Positions 16,187-26,065 of a stretch of DNA of 64,000 nucleotides are shown piece by piece. The stretch comes from Bradyrhizobium guangzhouense (GTDB taxonomy: Bacteria; Pseudomonadota; Alphaproteobacteria; Rhizobiales; Xanthobacteraceae). The DNA lies in contig NZ_CP030053.1 of NCBI RefSeq assembly GCF_004114955.1, positions 3,658,001-3,722,000 on the forward strand, read 5' to 3'. The stretch's first letter is position 1; each line of letters opens with the position of its first letter. The notes beneath the pieces were generated by a model. It had not been told where the DNA came from and made no database searches. It was given only the letters and a program-made list of their open reading frames with translations. The position numbers and the translations under genes were made by a program.

Positions 16187-17176
16187 TTAGCCGAGCACAT
16201 CCTGATTGATGATGTTCTGCCTGATCGGATCGCCGTCCAGCACACTCAGGATGTTGCGCGCGGTCTGCTCGCTCATGCGCTGGACCGCCTCGACGGTCAC
16301 GCCTGCGACATGCGGAGCCATGATGACGTTGGGCAGCGCGAACAGCGCATTGCTGACCGGCGGCGGCTCGACCTCGAACACGTCGATGCCGGCGCCGGCG
16401 ATCTTGCCAGAGACAAGTGCGTCATACAGCGCGGCTTCCTTCACGATGCCGCCGCGCGCGGTGTTGATCAGATAGGATCTCGGCTTCATCCGTCCGATCC
16501 TGTCAGCGTCGAACAGGGCGATAGTCTCGGGCGTCTTCGGGCAGTGGACGGTGACGAAGTCGGCGCTGGGCAGCGCTGCGTCGAGATCGGTAACAGGCTC
16601 GCAACCGGCAGCCTTGATTTCGGCGGCAGGCTTGTAGGGATCATAGACCTGCACGTTCATTTCCATCGCCAGGCAGCGCTTGGCGGTGCGGCTGCCGATG
16701 CGGCCGAAGCCGATGATCAGCACGGTCTTGCCATAGAGATCGAACGGCAGCATGCCGAGCCGCTCGGCCCATCTGCCGTCCTTGACGCAGGCGTGCATCT
16801 CATTGGCCCGCTTGGCCAGCGTCAGCATCATGAACAGTGCCTGCTCGGCTACCGAGGGCGAGTTGGCGCTGCCCGCGACCATCAGCGGGACCTTGCGGCG
16901 GGAGAGGGCGGGCACGTCGACGGCGTCGTAGCCGACGCCGATGCGGGTCACCACTTTCATGTCGCGGGCGGCCTCGAGCTCGGTCTCGCCAAAGGCCGTG
17001 GCGCCGAGCGCGACGCCGTGGACCGGCGCATGGCTCTTCAGCAGGGCCTCGAAATCCCCGGCGGAGATCAGGTTCGAGAACTCGACGAGCTCGATATCGT
17101 CTCGCTGGGTGAGGAGGGCGCGAGCCCCTTGTGACAAAGTTTGTGTAACGAAAATCTTCTTCTTGTTGGTCGCCAT
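16187..17176 (-). CDS. D-isomer-specific 2-hydroxyacid dehydrogenase
   Basis: The 329-residue NAD-dependent enzyme has the Rossmann motif VLIIGFGRIGSRTAKR near 150 and the catalytic triad context: Arg in NTARGGIVKEAALYDAL, Glu in DVFEVEPP and His in MAPHVAGVTVEA. It resembles phosphoglycerate or glycerate/hydroxypyruvate dehydrogenases but lacks an ACT domain. It follows ugpC by 35 bases, as the last gene of a sugar ABC transporter operon, so its substrate is probably derived from the imported compound. The exact substrate cannot be read from sequence. Confidence 0.88.
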   Translation of the reverse strand: MATNKKKIFVTQTLSQGARALLTQRDDIELVEFSNLISAGDFEALLKSHAPVHGVALGATAFGETELEAARDMKVVTRIGVGYDAVDVPALSRRKVPLMVAGSANSPSVAEQALFMMLTLAKRANEMHACVKDGRWAERLGMLPFDLYGKTVLIIGFGRIGSRTAKRCLAMEMNVQVYDPYKPAAEIKAAGCEPVTDLDAALPSADFVTVHCPKTPETIALFDADRIGRMKPRSYLINTARGGIVKEAALYDALVSGKIAGAGIDVFEVEPPPVSNALFALPNVIMAPHVAGVTVEAVQRMSEQTARNILSVLDGDPIRQNIINQDVLG

Positions 17177-17211
17177 CGCTCCCCGCCTGCTTCGAGTTTC
17201 TTAAGACGGCG

Positions 17212-18312
<1,101 letters not shown>

Positions 18313-18332
18313 TGCACTTCAACCCCTCGATT

Positions 18333-19238
18333 TCAACCCTTGGTCGCGCCGGCGGTGAGGCCGGCAATGTAGTAGTCCATCAGGAAAGCGTAGATGATTA
18401 GCGGCGGCGCCGCACCGAGCAGCGCGCCGGTCATGATCTGCCCCCAGTTGAACACATCGCCCTTGATCAGCGTCGTAGTGATGCCGACCGGCAGCACCAA
18501 CTGGTCCACCGACGTGGTGAACACCAGCGGATAGAGGAATTGGGCCCAGGACACCGTGAAGGCGAAGATCGTCGCGGCGATCAACCCCGGCAATGCCACT
18601 GGAATGAAGATCCGCAGCAACGTCTGGAGCCACGAGGCGCCGTCGATGATCGCGGCCTCGTCGAGCTCCTTCGGGATCGAGGCGAAGTACCCGATCATGA
18701 TCCATGTGCAGAATGGTACGGTCAGCGTGGGATAAATGAACGCCAGCACATACCAGCGGTTCAGAAGCGTAATGCCGGTAAGGTCCTGGACCATCGCCAG
18801 CATCTTGAACAGCGGAATGAACAGCAGGCTGTCCGGGATCAGATAGGTCAGGAAGACGCCGGTTGCCAGCGTCGCCGAGCCCCAGAACTTCATCCGCGCC
18901 AGCGCGAACGCCGCGGGGATGCTGATCAGCATGGTCACGATCACGACCACGATCGAGATGATCGACGAGTTCCAGAAGAACCGCAAAAACTGGTTCGAGG
19001 TCAGCAGCTCGACATAGTTCGAGAGCGTTGGGTGAAACACCCACCACGGATTGGTCGCCGCCGAAATCTCCGCGCTGCTCTTAAGCGAGGTGATCACCAT
19101 GTAGACCGGCGGTGTCAGGAAGAAGATCGCAAACAGCACCAGGAAGAAATAGGACCAGCGCAGCGCCCAGGCGCGGTCCCGGCTCATGCTGCCGAGTTTG
19201 CGGGTTGGTCCGGCCTTGTCGATCGCCAGCGTGCTCAT
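18333..19238 (-). CDS. Sugar ABC transporter permease (MalG type)
   Basis: The 301-residue inner-membrane protein has about six hydrophobic segments (for example YFFLVLFAIFFLTPPVYMVI near 30) and the EAA loop KELDEAAIIDGASWLQTLLRIFIPVALPG near 205. Its start overlaps the stop of the preceding permease gene (ATGA). It forms the membrane pore with the other permease. A longer in-frame reading into the neighbouring gene is rejected. Confidence 0.92.
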   Translation of the reverse strand: MSTLAIDKAGPTRKLGSMSRDRAWALRWSYFFLVLFAIFFLTPPVYMVITSLKSSAEISAATNPWWVFHPTLSNYVELLTSNQFLRFFWNSSIISIVVVIVTMLISIPAAFALARMKFWGSATLATGVFLTYLIPDSLLFIPLFKMLAMVQDLTGITLLNRWYVLAFIYPTLTVPFCTWIMIGYFASIPKELDEAAIIDGASWLQTLLRIFIPVALPGLIAATIFAFTVSWAQFLYPLVFTTSVDQLVLPVGITTTLIKGDVFNWGQIMTGALLGAAPPLIIYAFLMDYYIAGLTAGATKG

Positions 19239-20176
19239 CAGGCTTCGTTCCCACGTTTGGTGACGTCGCGCAGGATGAAGATCGCCGCGACGGCGAGGAT
19301 CGGCACCATGAACAGCGAGACGCAGGCGCCGAGCGGAATATCGCTGCTCTGGATGCCGACCTGGAATGCCCAGGTGGCAAACAGATGCGTCGTGTCCAGC
19401 GGCCCGCCCGAGGTCAGGATGCGCACGATGTCGAAATTGGCGAAGGTTACGATCAGCGAGAACAGCGTGGTGATGGCGATGATGTTGCGCATCATCGGCA
19501 GCGTGACGTACCAGATCTTCTGCCACCAATTGGCGCCGTCGATCGCCGCTGCCTCATAGAGCTGGTCGGGAACCGATTTCAGCGCCGCCAGATACATGAT
19601 CAGGAAGAACGGGGCGCCGTACCAGACGTTGACCAGGATGACGGAGAAGCGCGCCCAGAACGTCTCACCGAGCCAGGGGATCGGGCCGACGCCGAAGAAG
19701 GAAAGGGTATAGTTGAAGGCGCTGTAGGAGGGGTCGAACAGCCAGAGCCAGGCCAGCGTGCTCATCGCCGGCGGAATCACCCAGGGCACCAGCAGCATGC
19801 CGCGCCACTTACGCTGTTTCTTGCCGGGAATGTTGTGGACGAAATGAGCGACGATGAAACCGATCAGCGCCTTGAAGATCACGGCGGTGACCGCAAAAAT
19901 GCAGGACTGCTTCACCACCATCCAGAACGTCTCGCGCTTGAACAGGAAGGTGAAGTTGCCGAGGCCGACGAATTTCGTCATCGCCTTGTTCAGCGTCGCC
20001 AGATAGAGCGAGAAGAAGGCGGGATACAGCACGAGCAGCGCGATCAGGAGGATCAGCGGCAGCGTCAGGAAGAACGCCACGGTCGATTTCCGTCCGAGCG
20101 TATTGCGCAGGCTCGCACGCTTTCGCGGGCGGACGGAACTGACGTGGCGACCTTGCTCGACGACGACATCGGCCAT
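19238..20176 (-). CDS. Sugar ABC transporter permease (MalF type)
   Basis: The 312-residue membrane protein has about six membrane segments, beginning TVAFFLTLPLILLIALLVLYPAFF, and the EAA loop DQLYEAAAIDGANWWQKIWYVTLPMM near 210. The start at 20176 (MADVVVEQ) is chosen; an in-frame ATG at 20200 would add eight residues. It lies 141 bases after the binding-protein gene, a gap that may hold a processing or attenuation site to give more binding protein than permease. Confidence 0.9.
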   Translation of the reverse strand: MADVVVEQGRHVSSVRPRKRASLRNTLGRKSTVAFFLTLPLILLIALLVLYPAFFSLYLATLNKAMTKFVGLGNFTFLFKRETFWMVVKQSCIFAVTAVIFKALIGFIVAHFVHNIPGKKQRKWRGMLLVPWVIPPAMSTLAWLWLFDPSYSAFNYTLSFFGVGPIPWLGETFWARFSVILVNVWYGAPFFLIMYLAALKSVPDQLYEAAAIDGANWWQKIWYVTLPMMRNIIAITTLFSLIVTFANFDIVRILTSGGPLDTTHLFATWAFQVGIQSSDIPLGACVSLFMVPILAVAAIFILRDVTKRGNEA

Positions 20177-20317
20177 GGGCAAACTTTCCAGGACAAGCAT
20201 TCAAACGGAAGGTCAACGGCAACGCCGGCGACCGCTCGGCTTCGCAGGGGGACGGACTGAGAGGGCGCCTTGGCGGCTCACGCAAGCGAGCATGAACCGC
20301 CATGGCACACACCCGGC

Positions 20318-21658
20318 TCAGGTCCGCATGAAGCCCTCACACTCGTCCTCGGCCCAGGCGAGAGCGGTTTCCATCTTCTCGCCCTGCGCGAAGCGCAACG
20401 CCATTTTGGTCAGCGTCGCCTGGAAATAGATCTGCTGGGCGATCTTCGGCGGCGCCGGCGACGCGGCGATCGACAGGGTCTGACGATGGTAGGGATCCGG
20501 ATAGTGGAACAGCGTGCCCTTCGGCGGCCCTTCCTCGGCCCAGGTCTTGAACTTCGTCATGTTCGCGTAGGCAGGGAGATCGTATCCGCCGCTCGCCACG
20601 ACGAATTTTTCGATCGCCGCCGGCGAGGACAGATGGACGAGCAGACTCTTGGCCGCCTCCTTGTTCTTGCCGAAGCTCCACACGCCCCAGAAATAGGGCA
20701 GGAACGGCGCGAAGCGGCCTTTCGGCCCGGACGGGAAGCCATGAGTCCAGCATTGCTCGGCGACCTGCGGCGCATCGCGCTTGGCGACGGCCCAGGCACT
20801 CGGTGGGTTCATGATCATCGCGCCGCGGCCCGAGATCAGCCATTTGTTGTTGGAGGCGTCATCCCAGGATGGCGCATCTGCCGGCAGCACCGCGATCAGC
20901 TTCTTGTAGAATTCGAGTGCCTGCCGCACCGCGTCGGTCTTGACGGTGACGTCGCCCTTGGCGTTGACGAGTTCGGCGCCGAACGACTGGAAGATTGCAC
21001 CCGCCGTATCGACACTGTCGGTGGTCTCGCCGAGACCGATGCCAAACGGGAAGCCGGCCTTCTGACAGGCTTCCGCCGCTTTCAGGAATGTCTCCAACGT
21101 CCAGTTGTCATCTTTCGGCGGGCTGCCGGCCGGATACATCTCCTGGACGTCGATGCCGGCGTGCTTCTTCATGAGATCGATACGGGAGCAGGGACCCTTG
21201 ATTTGGCTTCCCGGGGTTGCCGGTACTGCAAGCCATTTGCCGCCCGACTGCGCCAGATATTTGACGGTGCCGTTGACCTCGCCATTCTGCTTGATGAGCG
21301 GCTCCATGACGTCGTTGAGCGGCTCGAGGTTTTCGGAATAAGCGTGCGGCCACCAGCTCGGCATCTGAAGAATGTCGTGACCCGACTTGGCCTGGGCTTC
21401 GGCCGCCGCGGTCAGCTCAATCTTCTTGTTGTTGCTGGTGATGTAGTCGATCGAAACCTCGACCTTTTCCTTTTCGCCCCATTCCTTGACGAGCGCGGTG
21501 GAGGCATCGTTGGCACCGGGCACCCAGTGGTCCCAGAAGCCGATCGAGAGTTTGCCGGCGGCGTAAGCGCCTCGGACGTAGGGCGCTGCGATCAGCGCCG
21601 TGGAGGACATTGCAGTGGCAGCCACAAATTGACGTCGCGTCAGTGTCTTGCGTGACAT
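20318..21658 (-). CDS. Sugar ABC transporter substrate-binding protein with Tat signal
   Basis: The 446-residue periplasmic protein starts MSRKTLTRRQFVAATAMSS, a twin-arginine signal (RRQFVAA). The mature protein is a family-1 extracellular solute-binding protein with the typical DHWVPGANDASTALVKEW opening and a central GRGAMIMNPPSAWAVAK segment. It is the first gene of the operon binding protein-permease-permease-ATPase-dehydrogenase. The substrate is probably a sugar, polyol or sugar acid, but I cannot say which. Tat export suggests folding before export. Confidence 0.9.
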   Translation of the reverse strand: MSRKTLTRRQFVAATAMSSTALIAAPYVRGAYAAGKLSIGFWDHWVPGANDASTALVKEWGEKEKVEVSIDYITSNNKKIELTAAAEAQAKSGHDILQMPSWWPHAYSENLEPLNDVMEPLIKQNGEVNGTVKYLAQSGGKWLAVPATPGSQIKGPCSRIDLMKKHAGIDVQEMYPAGSPPKDDNWTLETFLKAAEACQKAGFPFGIGLGETTDSVDTAGAIFQSFGAELVNAKGDVTVKTDAVRQALEFYKKLIAVLPADAPSWDDASNNKWLISGRGAMIMNPPSAWAVAKRDAPQVAEQCWTHGFPSGPKGRFAPFLPYFWGVWSFGKNKEAAKSLLVHLSSPAAIEKFVVASGGYDLPAYANMTKFKTWAEEGPPKGTLFHYPDPYHRQTLSIAASPAPPKIAQQIYFQATLTKMALRFAQGEKMETALAWAEDECEGFMRT

Positions 21659-22132
21659 CTCGTTTCCTCGCCTTGGTTCGTTTTATTGTTCTGTCGTTTC
21701 CTCTGACTTTCCCAAGTTTGTTTTTGATCTTGTTGTTGGACGTTTCTTGTTGGCCTCGTCATCCCCAGTGGCAAATTCACGCGAGGGGACGCGGCGAATT
21801 GGTAGCGCGATCAGATCATGATTGATTGCGTCTGTCGAGAAAGCCGAATGCCACGATCTCTAGAACTAACGTTGTGTATGGGACACCGACAGCGCACGTC
21901 GGACGCGCCGTGAGCTGAGGCAGTTCTTATTGCGACGCACACGTCGAGCGAAGACGCCATTTGCCGTGCGCAATTACGCCGCAGTTCCGAATGAGCTTGC
22001 AGTGCCGTTTAGCGCCAGAAGTCCATCAATCGGGGACAGTGATGGTCCGTACCTAGACCTCGGCTCGGCGAAAACGGTAGAGTTGCAACCGGCAGGACAC
22101 CTGCCGTTTCGTAAGAAAGCAAGCGGATCGAG
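21659..22132. other. Divergent intergenic region without a recognisable gene
   Basis: This 474-base gap lies between the binding protein gene (minus) and a secreted-protein gene (plus) and must hold both promoters. The first 120 bases are unusually T-rich for this genome (TTTTTGATCTTGTTGTTGG). No reading frame here has convincing coding character and no defined operator was found. Confidence 0.6.
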
Positions 22133-22987
22133 ATGGAGACCCAAATGATCAACCCGGCGCCGCCTGCGCGGCTTGGCCTGCGACGATGGCTCGCGCTCGG
22201 GTCCCTGCTGACACTGCTTGTCGGCGCGGCCGCAGTTGCGAATGCACAAGGTTTGGTCAAGGGCGTCCAGGACGGCGCCGCAGCCGGTAACAAGGCCGCG
22301 GGTCCTGTCGGAGGCGTCCTCGGCGGCGCCATCGGCGGCGTGGTCGGCGTCTTTACCGGTGTGCTCGGCGTCGGGAATAATAACAACGGTCAGGCGCCGG
22401 CGGCCAAGGACGCCGGCAAAGATGCCAGCAAGGACGCCACCAGGGACGCATCCAAGGATGCGAAGGACGGCAAGCAGTCGGGCGCGGCCAAGGACAAGGA
22501 TGCCAAGACGGCAAAAGGCGCCAAGGGGGCCAAGGCGACCAAGGAAGCCAAGAATGCTCCCCAGGACACTAAGAATGACACCAAGGACAATAAGGACGTC
22601 ACCGTCCTGACCCAGCCCGGCGCGCCGCAACTGACCGCCGACCAGATCGTCGCCAACAGCGATTCCTATATCGAGCGGATCAAGACCGAACTGAATCTCA
22701 CGCCCGCGCAGGAGAAGAACTGGTTCGGCTTCTCCAGCGCGATGCATTATCTCGGGCATAATGGCGCGGAGCGACTCAACCTGCGGATGGAGCGGGCCAA
22801 GCGCGATCCGCCCGACGACATCATCGAGCAGATGCGCAATGAGGCGCAGTTCCTGATCGACCGCGCCGCCGACCAGCGCAATGTCGCCGATGCCGCCGAG
22901 CCGCTGTACTCGAGCCTCGATGACAAGCAGAAGCAGGTGTTCATCCAGGAGATGGTTCGTCTCAGCCATGAGCGCGGGCTGGATTGA
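22133..22987 (+). CDS. Secreted LTxxQ-motif protein with Lys/Ala/Asp-rich region
   Basis: The 284-residue product has a signal peptide after a short charged start (RRWLALGSLLTLLVGAAAVANAQ) and a Gly-rich hydrophobic stretch (VGGVLGGAIGGVVGVFTGVLG). Next come about 90 residues of K-D-A repeats that resemble LEA-type disordered proteins. A C-terminal helical domain (about 170-284) contains LTPAQEKNWFGFSSAMH, the LTxxQ motif of the CpxP/Spy family of periplasmic chaperones, and a second copy-like motif LDDKQKQVFIQEM. An envelope stress role is likely but inferred. ATG at 22145 is an alternative start. Confidence 0.78.
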   Translation: METQMINPAPPARLGLRRWLALGSLLTLLVGAAAVANAQGLVKGVQDGAAAGNKAAGPVGGVLGGAIGGVVGVFTGVLGVGNNNNGQAPAAKDAGKDASKDATRDASKDAKDGKQSGAAKDKDAKTAKGAKGAKATKEAKNAPQDTKNDTKDNKDVTVLTQPGAPQLTADQIVANSDSYIERIKTELNLTPAQEKNWFGFSSAMHYLGHNGAERLNLRMERAKRDPPDDIIEQMRNEAQFLIDRAADQRNVADAAEPLYSSLDDKQKQVFIQEMVRLSHERGLD

Positions 22988-23115
22988 CCTGGTTGGATTG
23001 ATCGAGCTTGAATCGGATTGCATGCATTCGTGGAAATTGAAGGCCACGAATTCGTGAATCCTTTTCGCAAATCGGTTATGCTTACCTTCGCAGCGACGTT
23101 GCTTGCGGGGTTGAT

Positions 23116-23493
23116 ATGGCGGACGGACTCTCCGTTTTCCTGGTCGAAGACGAGGCGTTGATCCGGATGATGATGGCTGACATGGTGGAAGAGCTTGGCC
23201 ACCATGTCGTCGCGGAAGCGGACAATGTGCGCGATGCGAGCGCCTTTGCGATGACCGCGCAGTACGATTTCGCGATCCTCGACATCAATCTGATGGGCGT
23301 TTATGTCGATCCCGTCGCGGATCTGATCGAGCGGCGCGGCAAGCCGTTTCTGTTTGCCACCGGCTATGGGCCGGAATTGCTGCCGTCCTTGCTCCGTCGT
23401 CGGCCGATTCTGCGTAAGCCGATTGCGCTCGATCAGCTCAAGACCATCATCGACTCGCTGTTTCCGGATATGCCCGCCAAAGTGCCGCACTGA
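23116..23493 (+). CDS. Orphan single-domain response regulator
   Basis: The 125-residue protein is a receiver domain and nothing more: acidic pair E11-D12, phospho-acceptor D56 (AILDINLMG), then FATGYG and the conserved KP at RKPIAL near 100. The family is often called CheY-like or Sma0114-type, with the FAT-GUY motif near FATGYG typical of alphaproteobacterial general stress or motility regulators. No kinase gene is adjacent. It is followed by an intrinsic terminator. Confidence 0.88.
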   Translation: MADGLSVFLVEDEALIRMMMADMVEELGHHVVAEADNVRDASAFAMTAQYDFAILDINLMGVYVDPVADLIERRGKPFLFATGYGPELLPSLLRRRPILRKPIALDQLKTIIDSLFPDMPAKVPH

Positions 23494-23522
23494 CGCTGTC
23501 GACGGTGGAGGCATCGTCCATG

Positions 23523-23553
23523 AAAATGGCCGCCCGGAAGGGGCGGCCATTTT
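23523..23553. terminator. Bidirectional intrinsic terminator
   Basis: AAAATGGCCGCCC and GGGCGGCCATTTT form a 13-pair stem with a GGAAG loop. It ends in TTTT on the plus strand and in TTTT on the minus strand. It lies between the receiver gene (plus) and a small membrane-protein gene (minus) that converge here. Confidence 0.9.
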
Positions 23554-23576
23554 GCGACGGAAGATCCGTCAGGAGA

Positions 23577-23738
23577 TCACATCAGACCGGCGCTGAGGTC
23601 GACGCCCTGCGCCATCAGGCTGAACGAGGCGAGCAGTCCGAGGCAGCAAAAGATAATAATGGCCTTGAAAGAAGTATCGATTGACCGGGACTGGACGGCA
23701 GCCGGCATTTCGGTGAGCGAAATCATGCTCATGTTCAT
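23577..23738 (-). CDS. Small single-helix membrane protein (53 aa)
   Basis: This short gene runs from ATG at 23738, just behind a strong GAGGGGGA ribosome-binding site, to a stop at 23577, directly before the shared terminator. The product has a polar N-terminus (MISLTEMPAAVQSRSIDTS), one hydrophobic helix (FKAIIIFCCLGLLASFSLMA) and a short tail. The strong ribosome-binding site, clean start and terminator make it a credible gene despite its size. The function is unknown. Confidence 0.6.
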   Translation of the reverse strand: MNMSMISLTEMPAAVQSRSIDTSFKAIIIFCCLGLLASFSLMAQGVDLSAGLM

Positions 23739-23878
23739 TCCCCCTCTGTTTAATCCTGAATTGCATCAGGTGAGGGAACTTCTAGAGCAAAAAGTTTGAT
23801 ACAGGATTGCCAGGGATCCTTAACGGAATCGCAATCGATCGCTGACTCCTCGCCGCCGGGCCGTCGTCTCTGCAAGCC

Positions 23879-24082
23879 CTAGTTGCGGCCGCCCCTCAGC
23901 ACCGTCGCGATGGTGTGCGCCGTCATGGCGGCGCGGTCCGAGGCGCGCTGCGCTGCCAAGCGATCCCTTGCTCCTTCCTCGATCAACAGCTCGATCAGTG
24001 CCATGCGCTTTGCTTCATCGTCAGCCTCGGTCAGCAGCCGGTGATAGCGGTGATAGTCGAAGCCCACATCCTGTTTACGCAT
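23879..24082 (-). CDS. Small helical protein of unknown function
   Basis: The 67-residue product (MRKQDVGFDYHRYHRLLTEADDEAKRM at the start, cut here) is highly charged and predicted helical, with EAKRMALIELLIEEGARDRLAAQ in the middle. No signal peptide or cysteine. It is probably a conserved hypothetical of Bradyrhizobium; I do not recognise a family. It lies downstream of and in the same direction as glk, about 130 bases on, and could share its transcript. Confidence 0.55.
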   Translation of the reverse strand: MRKQDVGFDYHRYHRLLTEADDEAKRMALIELLIEEGARDRLAAQRASDRAAMTAHTIATVLRGGRN

Positions 24083-24213
24083 GTCACGCCCCCGTACCTA
24101 CGCACACGGTTGCGATTGTTTCCCATCGGACAGAAACGGGCAAGCACGATCCTGCATGGAACCGCGCGCGCGTTGCAATCAGCTGTGGAATTGACGGACG
24201 TGTTGGCCGCGCC

Positions 24214-25212
24214 TCAATCGAGATTGTGGTCGGCGAACATCTTCAGGCCAACGAAGCTTGCATCGGGCTTCATGACGAGGCGGGTCGGGATGTTGCGCAA
24301 GTAGTCCTGAAAGCGCCCCTTGGCTTCGAAACGCGCGCGGAATGCCGAAGCCGAAAGGAATTCCGGAAAGCGCGGGACGATTCCGCCGGCAATATAGACG
24401 CCGCCCCTGGCGCCGAAGGTCACCGCGAGGTTGCCGGCAACGGAGCCGAGGATGGCGCAAAACATCTCCAGCGTCGCGCGGCTGAGGTCGCAAGACCCGT
24501 CCAGCGCCGCCTTGGTGATCGCTGCGGCATCGCGTTGCGGCACCTGGGCCTCATCGATCTCGGCCATTGCCTCGTAGAGCGATTGCAGGCCGGAACCGGA
24601 TAGCGCGCCGCGCTCGATCGAGACGTGGCCGAAGCGCCGGCGCATCGAGGCGATTACCCGTTCCTCGCGCTCGTTCTCCGCCGGAAGCGTCGCATGGCCG
24701 GCTTCCGTGACGACGGCGAGCCGGGAGCCGTGGCGCTCGACCAGGCAGGAGACGCCAAAACCGGTCCCGGGCCCGACCACCAGCAATGGCTCTCCTGGCA
24801 TGCCGTCCTGCCCGCCGAGCGGAATCAGGTCGGCCGGCTGCAGGGCGGGCAGGGACCAGGCCACGACCTCGAAATCATTGAGCACGTGGACGCTGTCGAA
24901 GCCGAGCGCCGGCTGGAGCTCGTTGCCGTCGATGACCCAGGGGCTGTTGGTCATGACGCAGCGGTTGTTGGTGACGGGGCCGGCGACGGCGAGGACGGCC
25001 CGAACAGGCTTCTCGCCGTCGGCCCGCCGCAGCACGTCGGTGATGGCCTCGCGGACCGTGGGATGGTCGGCCACCTTCACGTAGTCGATCGGTCCGATCC
25101 GCTCGCCATTGCTCAGCGCGAACCGTGCATTGGTGCCGCCGATATCGGCGAGAAGAATATTTCCTGTCTTGCCGATACCCATGATCATCTGGCTGCCGTG
25201 GCCTTTGGCCAC
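24214..25212 (-). CDS. glk: Glucokinase
   Basis: The 332-residue enzyme phosphorylates glucose with ATP. It shows the bacterial Glk (not ROK) motifs: NILLADIGGTNARFALSNG near the N-terminus, VVGPGTGFGVSCLVE, VTEAGHATLPAENERE, FGHVSIERGALSGSGL and near the end GGVYIAGGIVPRF. An ATG eight codons downstream (MIMGIGK) is an alternative start. It is divergent from pncA with about 210 bases between. The length fits the family. Confidence 0.94.
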   Translation of the reverse strand: MAKGHGSQMIMGIGKTGNILLADIGGTNARFALSNGERIGPIDYVKVADHPTVREAITDVLRRADGEKPVRAVLAVAGPVTNNRCVMTNSPWVIDGNELQPALGFDSVHVLNDFEVVAWSLPALQPADLIPLGGQDGMPGEPLLVVGPGTGFGVSCLVERHGSRLAVVTEAGHATLPAENEREERVIASMRRRFGHVSIERGALSGSGLQSLYEAMAEIDEAQVPQRDAAAITKAALDGSCDLSRATLEMFCAILGSVAGNLAVTFGARGGVYIAGGIVPRFPEFLSASAFRARFEAKGRFQDYLRNIPTRLVMKPDASFVGLKMFADHNLD

Positions 25213-25425
25213 AGGAACCTTTCTCCTCTGCTTCGTCGCACCAATCCGTATGGCGCGGATATCAGAGATTCCGCGGTCAGGTACAGCTAGTCAACACGGT
25301 CGCCCCCAAAGCGTTGCATTGAGGACGGAGGTTGCGAAGCCGCGCGGGAAGATCGACATTGGCAAGAACGGCCGGTGCCGAGCGCGCCGGGCGGATGACA
25401 CTAGACCCGCGACTGGGACCTCTCG

Positions 25426-26052
25426 ATGAAGATATCCGACCGCGACGTGCTGCTGGTGATCGACGTGCAGAACGATTTTTGCACCGGTGGGGCGCTCGCC
25501 GTTCCCGGCGGCGAGAAAGTCGTCCCCGCCATCAACCGCATCGCCCAAAAATTCGCCAATGTGGTGCTGACGCAGGACTGGCATCCGGGCAACCACGTCT
25601 CGTTCGCGCCGAACCATCCGGGCAAGCAGCCGTTCCAGACCATCGAGCTCGACTATGGCACCCAGGTGCTGTGGCCGACCCACTGCGTCCAGGGCACGGC
25701 CGGAGCCGAATTCCATCGGGATCTGGACCTCGCGCGGGCAAGCCTGGTGGTGCGCAAGGGCTTTCGCCGCGGGATCGATTCCTATTCGGCGCTGTTTGAG
25801 AATGACAAGACGACGCCGACCGGCCTGCTTGGCTATTTGCGCGAGCGCGAGCTGAAGACCGTTTTCGTGGCGGGCTTGGCGCTGGATTTTTGCGTCCGCT
25901 TTTCCGCGGAGGATGCCCGCAAGGCGGGCTTCGAGGTTGCTGTGATCGAGGATGCCTGCCGTGGCATTGACCTCGACGGCTCGGTCGCGGCGACCCATCG
26001 CAGCTTCAGGGAACGCGGCATTTCCATCATCAGCCTGGAGGCGTTCCTGTGA
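25426..26052 (+). CDS. pncA: Nicotinamidase (pyrazinamidase)
   Basis: The 208-residue cytoplasmic enzyme hydrolyses nicotinamide to nicotinic acid in NAD salvage. Catalytic Asp is in LLVIDVQNDFCTGGALAVPGG, the metal ligands are in TQDWHPGNHVSF, the Lys is in VVRKGFRRG and the nucleophile Cys (about 156) is in GLALDFCVRFSAEDA. All motifs are intact. The next gene starts 13 bases later, and nadE follows that one, so NAD metabolism genes bracket the hydrolase. Confidence 0.95.
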   Translation: MKISDRDVLLVIDVQNDFCTGGALAVPGGEKVVPAINRIAQKFANVVLTQDWHPGNHVSFAPNHPGKQPFQTIELDYGTQVLWPTHCVQGTAGAEFHRDLDLARASLVVRKGFRRGIDSYSALFENDKTTPTGLLGYLRERELKTVFVAGLALDFCVRFSAEDARKAGFEVAVIEDACRGIDLDGSVAATHRSFRERGISIISLEAFL

Positions 26053-26065
26053 GGACCACACGGTA

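Noticed and set aside
21974..23047. A 357-codon minus-strand frame
   Set aside because: Antisense to the LTxxQ secreted protein; the plus-strand protein has a signal peptide and a family motif.
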